From the NCBI GenBank assembly GCA_914767715.1, contig OU612075.1, positions 11,222,001 to 11,286,000 of the forward strand: a stretch of 64,000 nt of DNA, read 5' to 3'. A program made the translations under genes and the position numbers. Within the stretch, counting starts at the first letter, position 1, and every line of letters starts with the position of its first letter. Of the stretch, positions 24,180 through 37,300 are shown piece after piece. The DNA comes from Membranipora membranacea. Lineage: Eukaryota; Bryozoa; Gymnolaemata; Cheilostomatida; Membraniporidae. The notes beneath the pieces are model-generated. The model had not been told where the DNA came from, ran no database searches, and saw only the letters and a program-made list of their open reading frames with translations.

Positions 24180-27100
24180 ATGCTATCTTACTATGCATTG
24201 TTTTGTGTTTTGCTTACATCAGGTAACACAACACTCCCCATTGCTGCCAGAGCAGAGTGTTTATATCAGTTTTAAAAATCATTGATGTGTATTACATTAT
24301 ACTAGATCACATTGCAACCCTTGTATCAAGTTTGCAGATATTTTGTAAGATAGATTACTTCAATGTCACAGACTAATCATTGTAATAAGATGTTGTAGGC
24401 AGTTGAAATTCATTTTATTCATGGCAGATGGTAACTTTGGCCAGGCCATAGCCCAGCACGGCAGTAACTCTGCCACACAGTAACTGCTTTTCGTCAACAC
24501 ACAACGAATAATTTATAGTCACAAAAATACATTATTCATGATTTGTGCACATAGGATGTTCATAAATGGGAAGTAGCTAATGACGCATCAAAGTTAAAGA
24601 GCATTTAGATATTATCTGCAATTCAATTTGAAAATGGAAATGTAGTCAATTGAAGTAAGGGTGTGGAAATGGTACATGAAAGATTGTTTGCGGACATGGT
24701 CCTTAGCTCAAGAGATCTCCAAATTAACTTTTCAACAGGGTGGTGCCTGGATATGTCACAATTCTGTCAATTCAAGTTTTTCCATTTAAATTGTACAGTT
24801 AGTGCGTTTGGCAAGGACAAGCCATGGAAAACAATCTATACTTACCATTTGATCGAATAAAAAAATGTGTGCTATTTTATTCTCTTCTTTGCCCAGGAAC
24901 TCTTTCAGTGGAGGCTTTATCCTGTTTCAGCTGTTTTAGATGTGATGTTGACAGTGGTTACCAACTCATAACCTGTCCACCAAGCAGCCAATACTGCCTT
25001 AAACAACTGACCTACGCCAACAAGCGTAAGTTATGAGTTTTAGAATTCCCCGTTTGGGTCCATTGGCATATAATTGATTGCAAATAACATGATACTGTGA
25101 TCTGTTAGTTACAGACAAAGTAGCGATGACTAGATTGGCAACAATCCGATTCATTAATACTTAGTCAACCTCCAAACAGGAAAGGCCCTGCTCCAACCAA
25201 ATGCTGCTACTTACCGTCTCACAAAAAGCACTTCCACACCTGCAGGTATGAGGATCAGGTTAGAAACAAAGGCTACATGAATCATGCAAATAATATCAAG
25301 CGAAAAGTATAAACCTGTGTAATAAGAAAAATAATAATAATATAAATGTGGCGTCTCCTGGATTGTTGGAGGGTCTACTGTTCATTGGTTGTTCGAGACT
25401 ACACTGTCAAAATGTGTTTCTCTGATCGTTAGACACCATTTAGTGTGAGTACCTAACATGCTCTTGCCCCTAGTAAATGAAACTCAGGCTGGGTCGTCAC
25501 ACCTATAATTTCCTCTGATGGTACTTATACAAAGTGAATTAATTCACTCTCTACCAATCAGAGATATACGTGCAAAAGTATAACGTGTCATCAGGTTTTG
25601 TGCGAAGAACAGTGAACCACTGCAAACTATCTGAACCTAAATTGAGGCACTGTCTTTATCCCCAGATCTGCTGCTGTTTTCAACTCTCTTTTTCGAAAAT
25701 TGAAGTAGTCAACCTTGGCAAAGATGCCTGTATGACTAGTGAAAGCCAGTAATTAATTTTTCGTATCTGTTCAGCCATCTATACCATTGCTGGTATCTCC
25801 TTTCTATGTCTTCAGTTATCGCTTATTGTATATAGTCACGCTGAAATGTGCTGGTGAAAATGGTATTAATGGCTGCAAGAATGACACTCAAAACGGGTAT
25901 AGAATGGAGTGCACTTGTAGTGAAGAGAGATGCAACACCAAGTCTGCGGATGACTTTATGGATCCCTCGTTGATCACAAAGCCAAGAACTACTACAACTC
26001 ACCAGACGCCCATCTTCACAACTCGGTGGACCCAGCCGTACATCACATATCATCAAGGTATTGCCTACGGCGGCCATAGTGACATCTCAAGATGAGAAAA
26101 CTCGAGTTGTAGGAACTCGAGCTCATACCATTACCATCTCAAGTTGACTGCCAACAACTCGAGTTGTCTCATCTCAAGATGTCACTATATGGGCCATGAG
26201 TTCATCGTGTATCGAGAATTACTTAAAGCTTTAATTCATGTGTTTTTAATGTTGTATGATATTTCTTGTGACTTTGGGTTTTAGAAAGAAAGCACCTCTA
26301 CACTTTGCCTGCCTACACCGATTATACCTATACCTACAATGAAGGCAGCAGTGGAGGAGGCAGCAGTGGAAGAGGCAGCAGTGGAGGAGGACACTACGCT
26401 TATGGAGGCTTTGGTGGTATAATCATCATCTTCCCTTGTATCTACTGCTTTGCTGTGAGTAATATTGTATGTACTTTAATTTTACTGTTCAGGTGCGGTT
26501 TAATAATATACAAATCAAACCGTTGATTACAGTCCCTTTTTGCTTCTGCTTAATGAGTATACATCGGAGTATGATTGATTGTATGATTGTAATGGATTGA
26601 TAACTCAAAAACATTGTCAGAGATATTTTATACTTAGCTTATAGCGCGGAGTTTTCTTTTAGTTGAAAGTAGTGGGCGGAGAAGCAGTGTTTACCATTAC
26701 AATTATAATGCTGTGAAAATCTTATGGTAGATCGAACAGCAGTATAGGCTAAGACCAAGAGCGATAGGTCATGAACTAAAATACAACGAGTATCACTTTT
26801 TAAATGAGCTCAGAACCTTGCAACTGGCCATCGTGGTTTTGTCAATATTTCGCTCATTTTTATCGGGTCAAAATCAATCTTTCTTCTGAAACATAATGAG
26901 AACACCACTTCTCAATTCAACTCTTATTAGTTTCTGTTTCAATTCAGAAAAAGAAAAGAAGAGTGCAGCACGTTACCAGAAGTAACATCCCACACAGCAG
27001 GCTGACAGAAATGGGCCCACCGTCTAACAGTGCGAGTCAAGTTCCAGGCTTCACACCACATGGAAAAACATGTAAGTTAGTATTAGATCAAGGAGTTAGA

Positions 27101-27551
27101 GACTCCTTGATTAGATTCATGGGGCTGGGGTCTCAAAAAATCAGTATTAAAATTACCTCGCATCTTGAAAGACTTGAATCTAAAACTCCTCTGCGGTACC
27201 AATTGTCTGGCACTGACTAGAAAAGGTCCATTCATCTCACAATCTCATCATCCTTATTCATTTAGCACTCTCATCATTTACTACTCAGCACAAGTAGATT
27301 GTGTCATCTGGCTATTACTACTCAGACAATGTAACAGAATTATGCTTACGCTTACTCAATTTTATGCTTTAGCTGTGCTGCCTGAAGTGAAGCTACCTTC
27401 ATATCCAGTAGCCTGTGAAACCCCAACTCCACCTCAGCCTAGGATCGCAACAATTCTTACCGAGACTACTGATAGTCAGGAAGTCCAGAATTCAGCCTGT
27501 CAGACTGTCCTGCATAATCAACAAGAGGTATTAGTGTACTGTACTGCCTGA
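24180..27551 (+). CDS. LU-domain type I membrane protein, paralog 2 (frameshifted tail)
   Basis: Exons: 24180-24222, 24897-25025, 25836-26057, 26285-26454, 26948-27071 and 27373-27551, giving 288 residues. An in-frame ATG at 24141 could add 13 residues, but the shared AGGAAAAATG context favours 24180. LU domain: LSCFSCFRC, TCPPSSQYC and MECTCSEERCN. The linker is three SSGGG/SSGRG repeats, with membrane segment GGFGGIIIIFPCIYCFA and basic KKKRR. The tail keeps SNIPHSRLTEMG and LPSYPVAC. Compared with paralog 1, a 7-nt length change near 27530 shifts the frame to an early TGA. The old tail end (PEFVVSGEP...QM, then TAA) remains readable in another frame just downstream. The tail-truncating change therefore looks recent. 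Intron 3 holds a foldback element and intron 2 a TIR MITE. Confidence 0.8.
25408..25596. mobile_element. CACACTGA-TIR MITE copy
   Basis: Left part 'atgtgtttctctgatcg' and right part 'agtgaattaattcac', 'atcagagatatacgtgc' match the termini at 11282 and 50347. Ends are approximate. Intron 2 of paralog 2. Confidence 0.6.
26072..26195. mobile_element. Palindromic CTCGAG-rich foldback element
   Basis: Arms 'ggccatagtgacatctcaag' and its inverse near 26168-26195 continue through 'aactcgagttgt'. The centre has further small inverted CTCGAG/CTCAAG units. It begins only about 15 bp after the exon 3 donor of paralog 2. Confidence 0.75.
27089..27109. repeat. Short hairpin (CAAGGAGTT family)
   Basis: 'caaggagttagagactccttg' type palindrome (first 20 bases quoted plus a final g). 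Same core as at 8346, 18141 and 38309. Confidence 0.7.
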
Positions 27552-28022
27552 GTTTGTGGTGTCAGGAGAGCCCACAGGACAACCTACAGAAAATTCTATA
27601 CAGATGTAATTATATCCATATGAGGACAATTTCATATAGAGCTATTTAGCGTTATTGATTTTAAGTTTTTTTAATTAAATGCATTTCCTCGATATTGTAC
27701 AACAAATTTATTGACCAAACTAATTTCACTGTCGATTGAAGGAAAGATACTTTTTCTTATTCCATTTGAGTAAGTCGGGCATTAAAAGGCCGTGTGTCTT
27801 GCCTTCATCACCTCGCTCATTTCCATCCATGTTAGATTGTAACAATTATGAACAAATCAGTTTTAATACAAATCAAATCGCAATCACAAGTGTCGTAATT
27901 TCTAATTGTGATAAAATTCAACCTTGTTGAATTACTATGACATGTTTGATGATCATTTGGAACTTTTTTGATAACAGTGTATGACCTTGACCTTGTAGAA
28001 CAAAGAATCTGTCAATTTCAAT

Positions 28023-28265
28023 TTGTTTCTGAGGTATAATGTCCCCTTTCAAATTCATTTGTCTATAAAACCTCCATTTATATATAGAGGATTTAAAAAC
28101 ACTACCAAGTTCAATTTTCGTGATAAACATTTACTTTTATATCATACAGACAATCTAAGATACAAAGTTTCTGCTACATACAATTCTTTACCGTTACATT
28201 TGAGATCTAAAGAGAAGTTCAGTTCATTCAAAACTTTACTTTTCAACCATATATTATCGACTTGA
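28023..28265 (+). pseudogene. LINE 3'-end remnant
   Basis: The open frame contains NLRYKVSATYNSLPLHLRSK and FKTLLFNHIL, resembling the extreme C-terminus of CR1/L2-type ORF2 proteins ('W/YNSLP..LRS...FK..L'). No RT domain is attached. Intergenic between LU paralogs 2 and 3. I see no other feature in 27552-29131. Confidence 0.55.
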
Positions 28266-29131
28266 CCAACATCATTGATGATATTATTTCCCTTCTGTTT
28301 CTCTTTTTTGTTATAAAAAAAAAATTGTTTTCTGGCACTGAGTGCAAAACATTTCGAATGAGATGACTTTTGATGCCAATAAAAAGTATATATATGAGAT
28401 TACTTTTTAACAGGGTTTGACAAACATTCTTTCAATTGCACAACAGCTATGATTTGGTGATTCATTGTCCTCCTTCATGACACCTCAAACTTATCTTAAA
28501 ACAACTGGTAGTCTGCCACAATACCAACAGAGACAGAGAGCATATCAGAAGCAGAGCAGTCAAATATCAACATGAACCCTCACATAATCAGAAACTTATA
28601 AAACCCTATGCCACCTCTGCTCGGATTATAGCAATTTAATTCTCATGAAGGAGGCAGACTTTAACGGTGGCAAGTTCTGTGAATGCCAGTTGTACCACGA
28701 GTCACAGTTTGTGGCCCAACAGTAGGATTAATTGCAGAGCAACAACAACCTGGTGGCTACCAATATACCTATATAGACTTGAATTGGTAAAGATGAGAAC
28801 CATAATATTGTGTATTTGTTAGATGCCAGCGATACCACATGCTTCATTGAAAATAGCCATTAATAATGTGTACATTTCCTTATTTAGCTGAATTAGGGGA
28901 GGCATATTTTCCCCTCAAGCGCCACAATATCAATTTAAGCACAAAAAAACATGGGGAAAAATCTAGATAGTTTTTCTTCAACAGCTCATTTAACAAACTA
29001 ATGTCCATTTACTACATTGGATTGGAACGATGGAGGTACCATTGAGAATAGCTTTCAGCAAGTAACGACTTGTACAGTTTCAAAATTCTTACAGCGCGAC
29101 AAAAACTTTACCAGTGGTAGACGACTTTGCA

Positions 29132-31857
29132 ATGAGGACCAGGAATATGCTCACCTACTGTGCATTGTTTTATGTACTCATTCTGTCAGGTAACAACTTT
29201 GACCTTGAAATAAATATGTAGAGTCTGTTTTCGATTATTTTTTTTATTAACACAGACACATATTCTGAATCTCTCATGTTAGACACATCATATTATGCCC
29301 TTTTTGTATCAAGAAAAAGAGGCAAAAGATTTTTTATTGTAAAAGCGATTGGGTACCGTGGCTTGAATATAATCAAGACACAATTAGTTATGTGCTATAC
29401 TTTGCCGCGAAAGTGGTTGATAATTAAATGCCACTACCAGCTTTCCCAGCATAGTTTGAGCGCTTAAACTGAGGCACGTTGGTCATAATTTAATAGACCC
29501 TAATTATACAAACTTATACTATTGAAAGCTTTTCTGTGTACTTCCACTATACTTATAACGCTATGTTACGATTCATATTTTCCTTTGAATTTTATTCTAT
29601 GTTAAGTTGGATTACATGAACAAAATTAAGTCAACAATTTGACATGTTGGCGATCCTGTAGTCTGAGCCCCCAGACTTTTGCCCCTCGCCCGACGGCCAC
29701 CCCGGTGTTATCTCCTTATGATATGAAATGATATAGCTGTCAATAAAGTTCAAAACATAATCAATCTGTCATTCGACCTAATTACCCTGTAATTGTGCAG
29801 CGCAGTCCTATTTTAGGCACCGTCTTAATAAATGGACTGAGTTGTTGGAGCTGCCATGATTGTGCTGCTGGTACTACATATCCAAGCTTGCTGTATTCAG
29901 ACTGCGGAGAGAAGATCGGATACTGTCTTCAACAAGTGTCATACAGCAACAAATGTGAGTGGCCATCGATGCTATTAACATTGATCTACATTATGCCAAG
30001 TACCTGCCTGCATTCTGGACACACTATTTTCTATGTCAAACACAAAAACTTGAGAGAGAGAGAGGAAACTGCATTGGTATATCGGCTGAGTGAAACTATG
30101 CTGTCCAAGAACACAACAAAATTTATAATCATGCCCAGGGTTAAAATGTTAAGCTTTACTGATAAATCATATTTACTGTTTTTAGTTACGCTATCTTGCG
30201 GCACAGCAGATAATTCAGGATACCAACTATCATATGGATCTGATGGATGTACAAGCGGCTACTATTATGGAAACAAAAAGCAATGTATCTGCAGTACAGA
30301 CGGATGTAACACCAAATTGAATAATTTCCTTTTAGCGACTGATTTTTACGACAGATTGCGTCAGTTTTATGTCTACACAAACCGGCCTTACATCCCGGAG
30401 CGAATTACTACTGAAGGTTATCGGTACATGGTATGTTAAATCGGCATGGTATTATCGTGTATGGTATTATTCTGTATGCTATAATCAGGTATGGTATTAT
30501 CAGGTATCGATTATTGTGTATGGCATCATTGGTTATGGTATGTAAAACATCGGACCAGGATGAAATTGTCTGCCAATTAAAAAGATTGTATTTGTATTTT
30601 TAGACATTCTTTGCTGCAACAACAAAGGCAAATACATCATGTTTTAAATGTTTTACTTACGATATTTAAGGGGTCTATTGTTAAAATATGGTTAGATTTC
30701 TACTATCACCACATAAAAACCTATAAAAATAGAATTTTTGTTTAATATCAACATACCTTTATAAAATAATTAATATATCTATTTTTTAAGGTATGTTCAT
30801 AATCACAACACTTGTATTGGCTTTGTTGTAGGATTATTCTAGAGAGAGCACCTGGTACCGGTACATGCACAGAAGTAGGGGAATTTCAATCTACTATGGC
30901 TTTTTAGGACTTATCCTTATGATCCCTTGTTTGTTCTGCTGCTGTGTAAGTATAAAAACCCAGTAGAAGTAGGTATGGCTAGAGTTCAGTTAAGCTAATT
31001 AAGAAATGGCTTCATAAGCTAGCTCCAACTTTGGGCTAGCTAAGGTGGAGGTTTACATTAGGTAATGATGTTGAGTAATGCTGACCGGCCATAAAGAACA
31101 ACCGGCTTGCCTACAGGCTGAGAGTAATCAGTTCAGAGACTGCAGCCTCTCTTAAGACAACAAATAATTTGCCATCTATTCTCTTGAATGCGGCCTGTGA
31201 TATGACCAGATGTTTTTAACCCCCTCAACCAGTGCTTGGCAAGAGAAGTACCATACGTAGTTATACTGGTATTCTCAATGTAGAAAAGGAGGAAGCCAAG
31301 AAGACTACAACAGGCTACAGTGAGCAGTGGCATACCGCACACCAGATTAGAAGAAGCTGGGCCATCTTCATCTAATTCTGGTTCAACGCAATCTACCTCT
31401 CCAATCAGTAATGAAAGTAAGTATTATGTGTAAAATTGATTCTTCTCTGTCCGATAATTTCTGCAAGTGAGAGGTTGACGTCAAGAATTGCGACTTTATC
31501 TGCACTTCATGTATGATTTATCTGTATCCAGTCTGGAGATTTTTAAATCAAGGTGTCTGATACACTGTACGCATTTTCTTTTATTTTACAGCTGCACTGC
31601 ATGCAGTGACTATAACTTCCTATCCAGAAGCTTATGAACTCCAAACGCTTCCTCAGCCTGAGAATGACACAACTGAACCCGCTAAGAATCAGGAAGACCA
31701 GATATTGGGTGGTCAGACAGCCAAACAAAATGAAGAAGATTGCAGTGTTACCAGCGGGGAAAGAACTGCAGAGAACATTGTCTGTCCAGTATTAACTCTG
31801 CCTGAGTTTGTAGTGCCAGGGGAGCCTTTAGGCCCACCATCCTCGGTTGATGGCTGA
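29132..31857 (+). CDS. LU-domain type I membrane protein, paralog 3
   Basis: Exons: 29132-29189, 29817-29954, 30186-30430, 30832-30945, 31284-31416 and 31592-31857, giving 317 residues. The signal peptide is MLTYCALFYVLILSG after MRTRN. LU domain: LSCWSCHDC, GEKIGYCLQQ and KQCICSTDGCN. Unlike its siblings, exon 3 appears to end in phase 0 (GTATGT at 30431), matched by a phase 0 start at 30832. The linker has no Ser/Gly repeat. Membrane segment: YYGFLGLILMIPCLFCCC, then KRRKPRR. The tail has SGIPHTRLEEAG and LTLPEFVVPGEP, but the LPSY core reads ITSYPEAY, so the WW-ligand-like motif is altered. A phase 1 donor slightly upstream (about 30416) is an alternative but would not fit the next exon. 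Confidence 0.78.
30440..30545 (+). repeat. Degenerate GTATGGTATTATC tandem repeat
   Basis: Five or so imperfect units of about 16-20 bp (gtatggtattatc, tgtatgctataatc, ggtatggtattatc). Intron 3 of paralog 3, directly after the donor. Confidence 0.7.
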
Positions 31858-32440
31858 CGTTCCTTCCAGCTCAAAGCCAAGAACAGTAAAACAGTCTTTT
31901 GGTTACAATTTGACAACTATTTTACGCCTAGAGGGCGTCTTCTCATTGGCAATGATTTCACCATAAACATATAAATACTATTCATATTTAGTATTTATAT
32001 GTTTATGGATTTCCTGTACATGGAAGGAAAATACATATATGTTACACCTGTATGTAGAATGTTTTTAATCATGTACGAATATTACACTATTAATTTAAGG
32101 CAAAAAATGATACACCATAATGTGCTTGTGATCAGCTCAATTCTATTTAACCATCTATGTATGAGATTATTCGACAGCCAATAATATGCATCAGCAAGCA
32201 TAAAAACAGATACAAAATTATCACCAGAAAAAACACACGCCTGTCTCTCTTTGTCTCATGTCATCGTTAAAATGACGCAACACAATCGAATAAAATTTTG
32301 AAGCTGTTCTCAGCTAGTTGTTCTGCAGTTTTCCAATGGTGCAATGAAGGCTCATGCATATTTGCAAGCCCATGTCTTCACCTTAAAGTGTGTGCATGCG
32401 GGATCATGGTAAATCAGAGGTGTGTTTTCACATGCCGGCA

Positions 32441-32467
32441 GTCAAGGCCAGGCAGTCAAGGCCAGGT
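32441..32467 (+). repeat. Two tandem copies of a 14-mer
   Basis: 'cagtcaaggccagg' occurs twice in direct tandem. No coding signal nearby. Confidence 0.8.
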
Positions 32468-32489
32468 TTTCAAAAGTTCCTTCAATGTT

Positions 32490-32863
32490 TTAAAGGGCAA
32501 CCAAGGTTTCGCAGCAATGCATTAATGGGTAGCAAATAATGTGCTGGGCAGCATCAGCTTTGTGCATTACGCAAAGTAGTTGCTGACTCTAAGCTGGGTA
32601 ACACTTCAGTTTAGGGGAGGCTCCAAGACTTTGCTGTAATAATTATAGAGCACAGGCTAAATAATAACAGGAACAGGAAACTGCTATGTGGTATCCTCTT
32701 TTAGCTGAGTTTGAGTACCTGATGGAAGAAATGTTTCACAAGAATTCTGGCTGAGTAATCATCCGAATTATTATTTTGTCTTTTTCTCCATGCAGAAGGT
32801 GCAATCTGCTATTAATCAATGGCCATCAATGAGAAGTTGTTTGAAACCTTGGTTGCCCTTTAA
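32490..32863. mobile_element. TTAA-flanked MITE, copy 1
   Basis: TTAA on both sides, with terminal repeats AAGGGCAACCAAGGTTTC and its inverse. The interior is shared with copy 2 ('ataacaggaacaggaaa', 'gagtttgagtacctgatgg'). A TTAA target fits piggyBac- or Kolobok-type elements. Confidence 0.8.
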
Positions 32864-33792
32864 ACATCACAGAAATGCATAGTACAGTGCAAAAGGGAAG
32901 TGAATTTATCCTCGTTTCCCTTTCACATATACACCTACTTTGCTTTGTATTTACCATAAAGACTTACTTTCATTTGTCATACAATGGTTATGAGCTATAA
33001 GTCACAATTCGCCCCTAAGTAGCCTTATCTCAAAAGGCCATCGAGATAAGGCTACCCCTAAGCTCTATCCCTATCAGACTAATGCATTCGACATTTAGTT
33101 CTGTGTGTCAAATAATCCGAGGCAGTACATTATCTTGTTTTTGTGAGGATGGTCATTAATTCCCAAATTCCAGTTTAGGATTCAGGTTTGCACGCCTCAT
33201 TAATTATATTTATCTTCACAAAAAGAAGTAAAACTTTGAGTGTTTATACCAGGAAGATCCTTTACAGAGTAAGTCTGGAATAAGCATGACCTAACTTTGG
33301 TTGTTGATTACTAACAAACTTGATTCTCAATACTTCTACCCTACAACTCTGTGAGTTTGTGGTATATCTTTCTCCGTAACTATCTGGTGAGTACAAAACG
33401 ATGCTTTAATATCAAACTGACCAAAATCTACTCTCAATTTGCAAGCTGCCACGAAAATTAAAATAGCTCGTTGACTGCTCTCCTAGGCGATCACAGTTCG
33501 AGCAGTTGCAATCCAACATAACACACCATTTTGCTGGTAAATATATAGGACACAAAGACTGAACCATATATAGGTTCTCGAACTATTGGCTAAATTCAAA
33601 GGGTCACTGCCAATGGCTGAATCGTACCAGCTTTAGTTTTGGCAGCTTGCTACACCCTCAGTTCAAGAGGTATTTTATTGCCTCACATCTCTAGGATGCA
33701 TTCTAGTTTCTAGGATGTATCACAATCTCAGTATGAGGATTTAGGGGACCTCGAGCCGCTCTTTAGGGGCAGCCCAATCTTTTGTGTCTTAC

Positions 33793-34291
33793 TTAAAGGG
33801 CAACCAAGGTTTCAAACAACTTCTCATTGATGGCCATTGATTAATAGCAGATTGCACCTTCTGCATGGGGAAAAAGACAAAATATAATTCGGATGATTAT
33901 TCAGCCTGACTTCTTGTGAAACATTTCTTCCATCAGGTACTCAAACTCAGCTAAAAGAGAATACCACATAGCAGTTTCCTGTTCCTGTTATTATTTAGCC
34001 TGTGCCCTATAATTATTACAGCAAAGTCTTGGAACCTCCCCTAAACTGAAGTGTTACCCAGCTTAGAGTCAGCAACTACTTTGAGTTTTGCATCGCGTAA
34101 TAATAACAGGAACAGGAAATTGCTCTGTGGTATTCTATTTTAGCTGAGTTTGAGTACCTGATGGATGAAATTTTTCACAAGAATTCTAGCAGAATAATCA
34201 TCCGAATTAGATTTCGTATTTTTCCCTATGCATAAGGTGCAATATGCTATTAATCAATGAGAAGTTGTTTGAAACCTTGGTTGCCCTTTAA
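33793..34291. mobile_element. TTAA-flanked MITE, copy 2 (foldback arrangement)
   Basis: Same termini and TTAA flanks as copy 1, but the body is an inverted duplication: arms of about 200-240 bp run from each end ('aacttctcattgatggcc' / 'tcaatgagaagttg'; 'gttcctgttattatt' / 'aataataacaggaac'). Upstream of LU paralog 4. The rest of 31858-34395 shows nothing coding; a GTAGCCTTATCTC hairpin lies near 33019. Confidence 0.8.
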
Positions 34292-34395
34292 CAGCATATT
34301 TAGCTTGATAACTATGGAAAATCGATATCTAGATTCTGAGAGATGTGCAACTGGTACTCTGGGTTAAAGGCAAGAGGATATCCCTGACACAAAAA

Positions 34396-37300
34396 ATGAA
34401 GAAAGGAAAGCCAGAACAAGATCGGGTCTATGTAATAAGAGTCCAACTATTATGCATCATAATACTATCAGGTTAGAATAAATGCTTCATTTCCTTTCAA
34501 GGATATAACATGCTAATCATAACTTTATTACTTCATAAAACAAAGTAAGGTTGTAGGTTATGTCCTAACGAAACTGGACAATTGAAAAGGGTAGCTTACA
34601 CCGATGAAGAGCAATCCAAGACAGTAGGGTTAATGGATCCATTCATGCCAAGGTACTGGCACATAATGTTACCCCTGCTTCTGCTCAGTAATTGCAGCCT
34701 TGGCCACCATTTAATGCTAATTCTTGTGGCAGACAGAAATTTCTCATATTGCTTGTTTTGAAGAAGTTAATAAGACCACTGTGTGCTGTGGTCAGGTCTG
34801 TGCAATGTGGTGGGAGGGCATTAGCATGAAAAGTGTTGTGTGGTTCATTATATTGCCCAGGCAGCTGACTATTGTGGTTCATTGACAGCCACTGGGCTTG
34901 CTGGTGTGCCATGGCTGAAGTTTGCGTTTTGTTTCCTAAATGGATCCAGATGGTTGTTCAGAAGCAAGCCCCGCGGCCAATATGCGACCTTACAGTAGTC
35001 ACTTGTTACCATTTTCTATCACCCTGACCACCTTTTCTATTATCTAACAGGGAGTTCCAGATCTGAGGCGAACTTGAATTGTTTCTATTGTCCAGATTGC
35101 TCGCGATTTTTTCAATCTATCGCTGTAGAAGTGGAGTGTGGTGACCATGATCACTATTGCAGAGAGACTGTGAACGATTTTGATGATACAGGTAGGTGGT
35201 CATGGACTAATTAGGGAAGTTTATACACCCAAGGGTGCTGGGGGCTGGAACACCACCCTTGAATGCTTCTCCACTGCGGCTCGACTTGTGCAGCTCCAAT
35301 CGCCTGGCAGTGAATAGCAAACGCGCTAACCAATTGCACCATCGTGCAATCTCACCATCCCCTTATGACAATGATGGTTTGATGGTTTCAGTTATTAAGG
35401 TTTTTTAGCGAAAACAACGTGAGTTGTTCAATGAATGAGTTTCATCAGAGTGTCCTGGCACCCCCTTTAAACCATCCCCCCCTGAAAGGTTTCAATAGAA
35501 AATAGGAAAAATATGTTGATCCTATGCAGAGTTCGAACATACATTGTATTCATTTCAGATTGCTCTCCCAACAGTGTGGGTTCAGTGACAATGTTTGATG
35601 GTGATTGATGGTCATGAGGGTATCCCATGCTTTAAGTTATTCAAGTTAGAAATAGATAAGCAATAAATGATTCCCACATTAAACTAGTGAGCGCTCTTTT
35701 TTTCCAGTAACGCAAGAATGCTCGCGTGGCTTCCCTAGTGAGATTGGATTGTCACCATATGACAGCAATAATTGTACATATACCCTCGATCGCTTACGAA
35801 TCTGCACGTGTAATACTGACTACTGCAATAAAGGTATTGCTGATAGACCCGTGATAATCACTACATCACAAGGTATAACTACAATATCATCTAATTCAGG
35901 TAAATCTATTTAAGCTTTTAGTTTCCATCCTGACCACTATTGCAGTCATTTTTTAGGTAGGTTTCCCTGTGAAATGGTACGCTCTGAATACCGATAGGGA
36001 GCCTCGTTCATGTTAAATTGAGAAGACCTGGCCAAGACAGACGGTAGTCTGACCTATCAGGCCCGTAGTTCTAGGGGAGGCAGCGAGGCACTGCCTCCCC
36101 TAGAAAGCTAAATACAGCGGCCTAAAAAACTATAAGTGAAAAAACCTATCAGAATCAGCTCCTCTGGGATTTCCGTTTGCTAGAATATGGCTTGAATTGG
36201 TTGGACTTTTGCCTCCCCTACTATGTTTTCTCAACTAAGGCCCTGCCTATTTGAAATTTACTATATTTCAGATGATACAGAGAAGACCATTATATTTGCA
36301 CTCATAGGAGTATTTGCTTTGGCTTTGCCGATCACATTTGCTGCGGTAGGTTGAACGTGGTACAAACAGGGGGGTTATTCTAGCAAATGGGTCGGAAACA
36401 ACAGTGATCCAACAGAGTGAAGAATGAGCTGACATTAACTGCAAATTGTTTGGGGACTAAACCATTTACACGTGAAAATGTGACACAACCGGATCATGCA
36501 GGTTGTTAGCCACATTATTGTTTACAGTGGGAGTATACCTTGCATATGTTGGGAAGGTTGTATTGAGATAGGGACATACTCAGAGGAGAGGTAGGCCTAG
36601 ATTTATTAAGACATGTGTGATTAAATTCTTGATTGACAGATACCAGAGGGGTGAGAGAGGATATATCAAGTCGAAAAGAAGAGGAAAATCTCTCTGATGC
36701 CCAACTACCTAGCTATACATAATTTCTACTAATGATTATTTCCATTGATTTTATTCCTGACCTAGGTTTATAGATTAAAGATCAGGCCACGTTTAAACTA
36801 TAGAAGCAGACATATGTCAATGATAGAATCCTCACAGCCTCACACGAGACTAAGAGAGGTGACTGATATCATGTCAACAGCGCAACAAGAACCACCTCCT
36901 TACACAGCAGTAGACCCTAGAGGTGAGCAGGGAGTAAACTTTCATTGTTTAAACTCTCGTTTTCTGCAGAGAACAATATATTGCAAATTCCAGCGGTTGT
37001 TTGACGCTAACCCAAATGGGACGAGTATTATCTGTTTCATCACAGGAGAACAATCATATCCCAATATCCTCATTTTTGATACCCTTCATTAGGGACTCAA
37101 TTATCGTTTACTCTACTACATTTATGGAGCACTTGTTCAAGCTATGGGTATTTACTACATCTGCATTTCTAAGGCACTTAAATACTACGTGGCTCGAAAG
37201 ATGTATGCAAAGTGCTGGCAATCAAAGGCAAAGGTGAAATACGGTTGCTCCTCTGTCAGAGTTTGTGACTACATGCTCTGTGCATAATTTGTCACAAATT

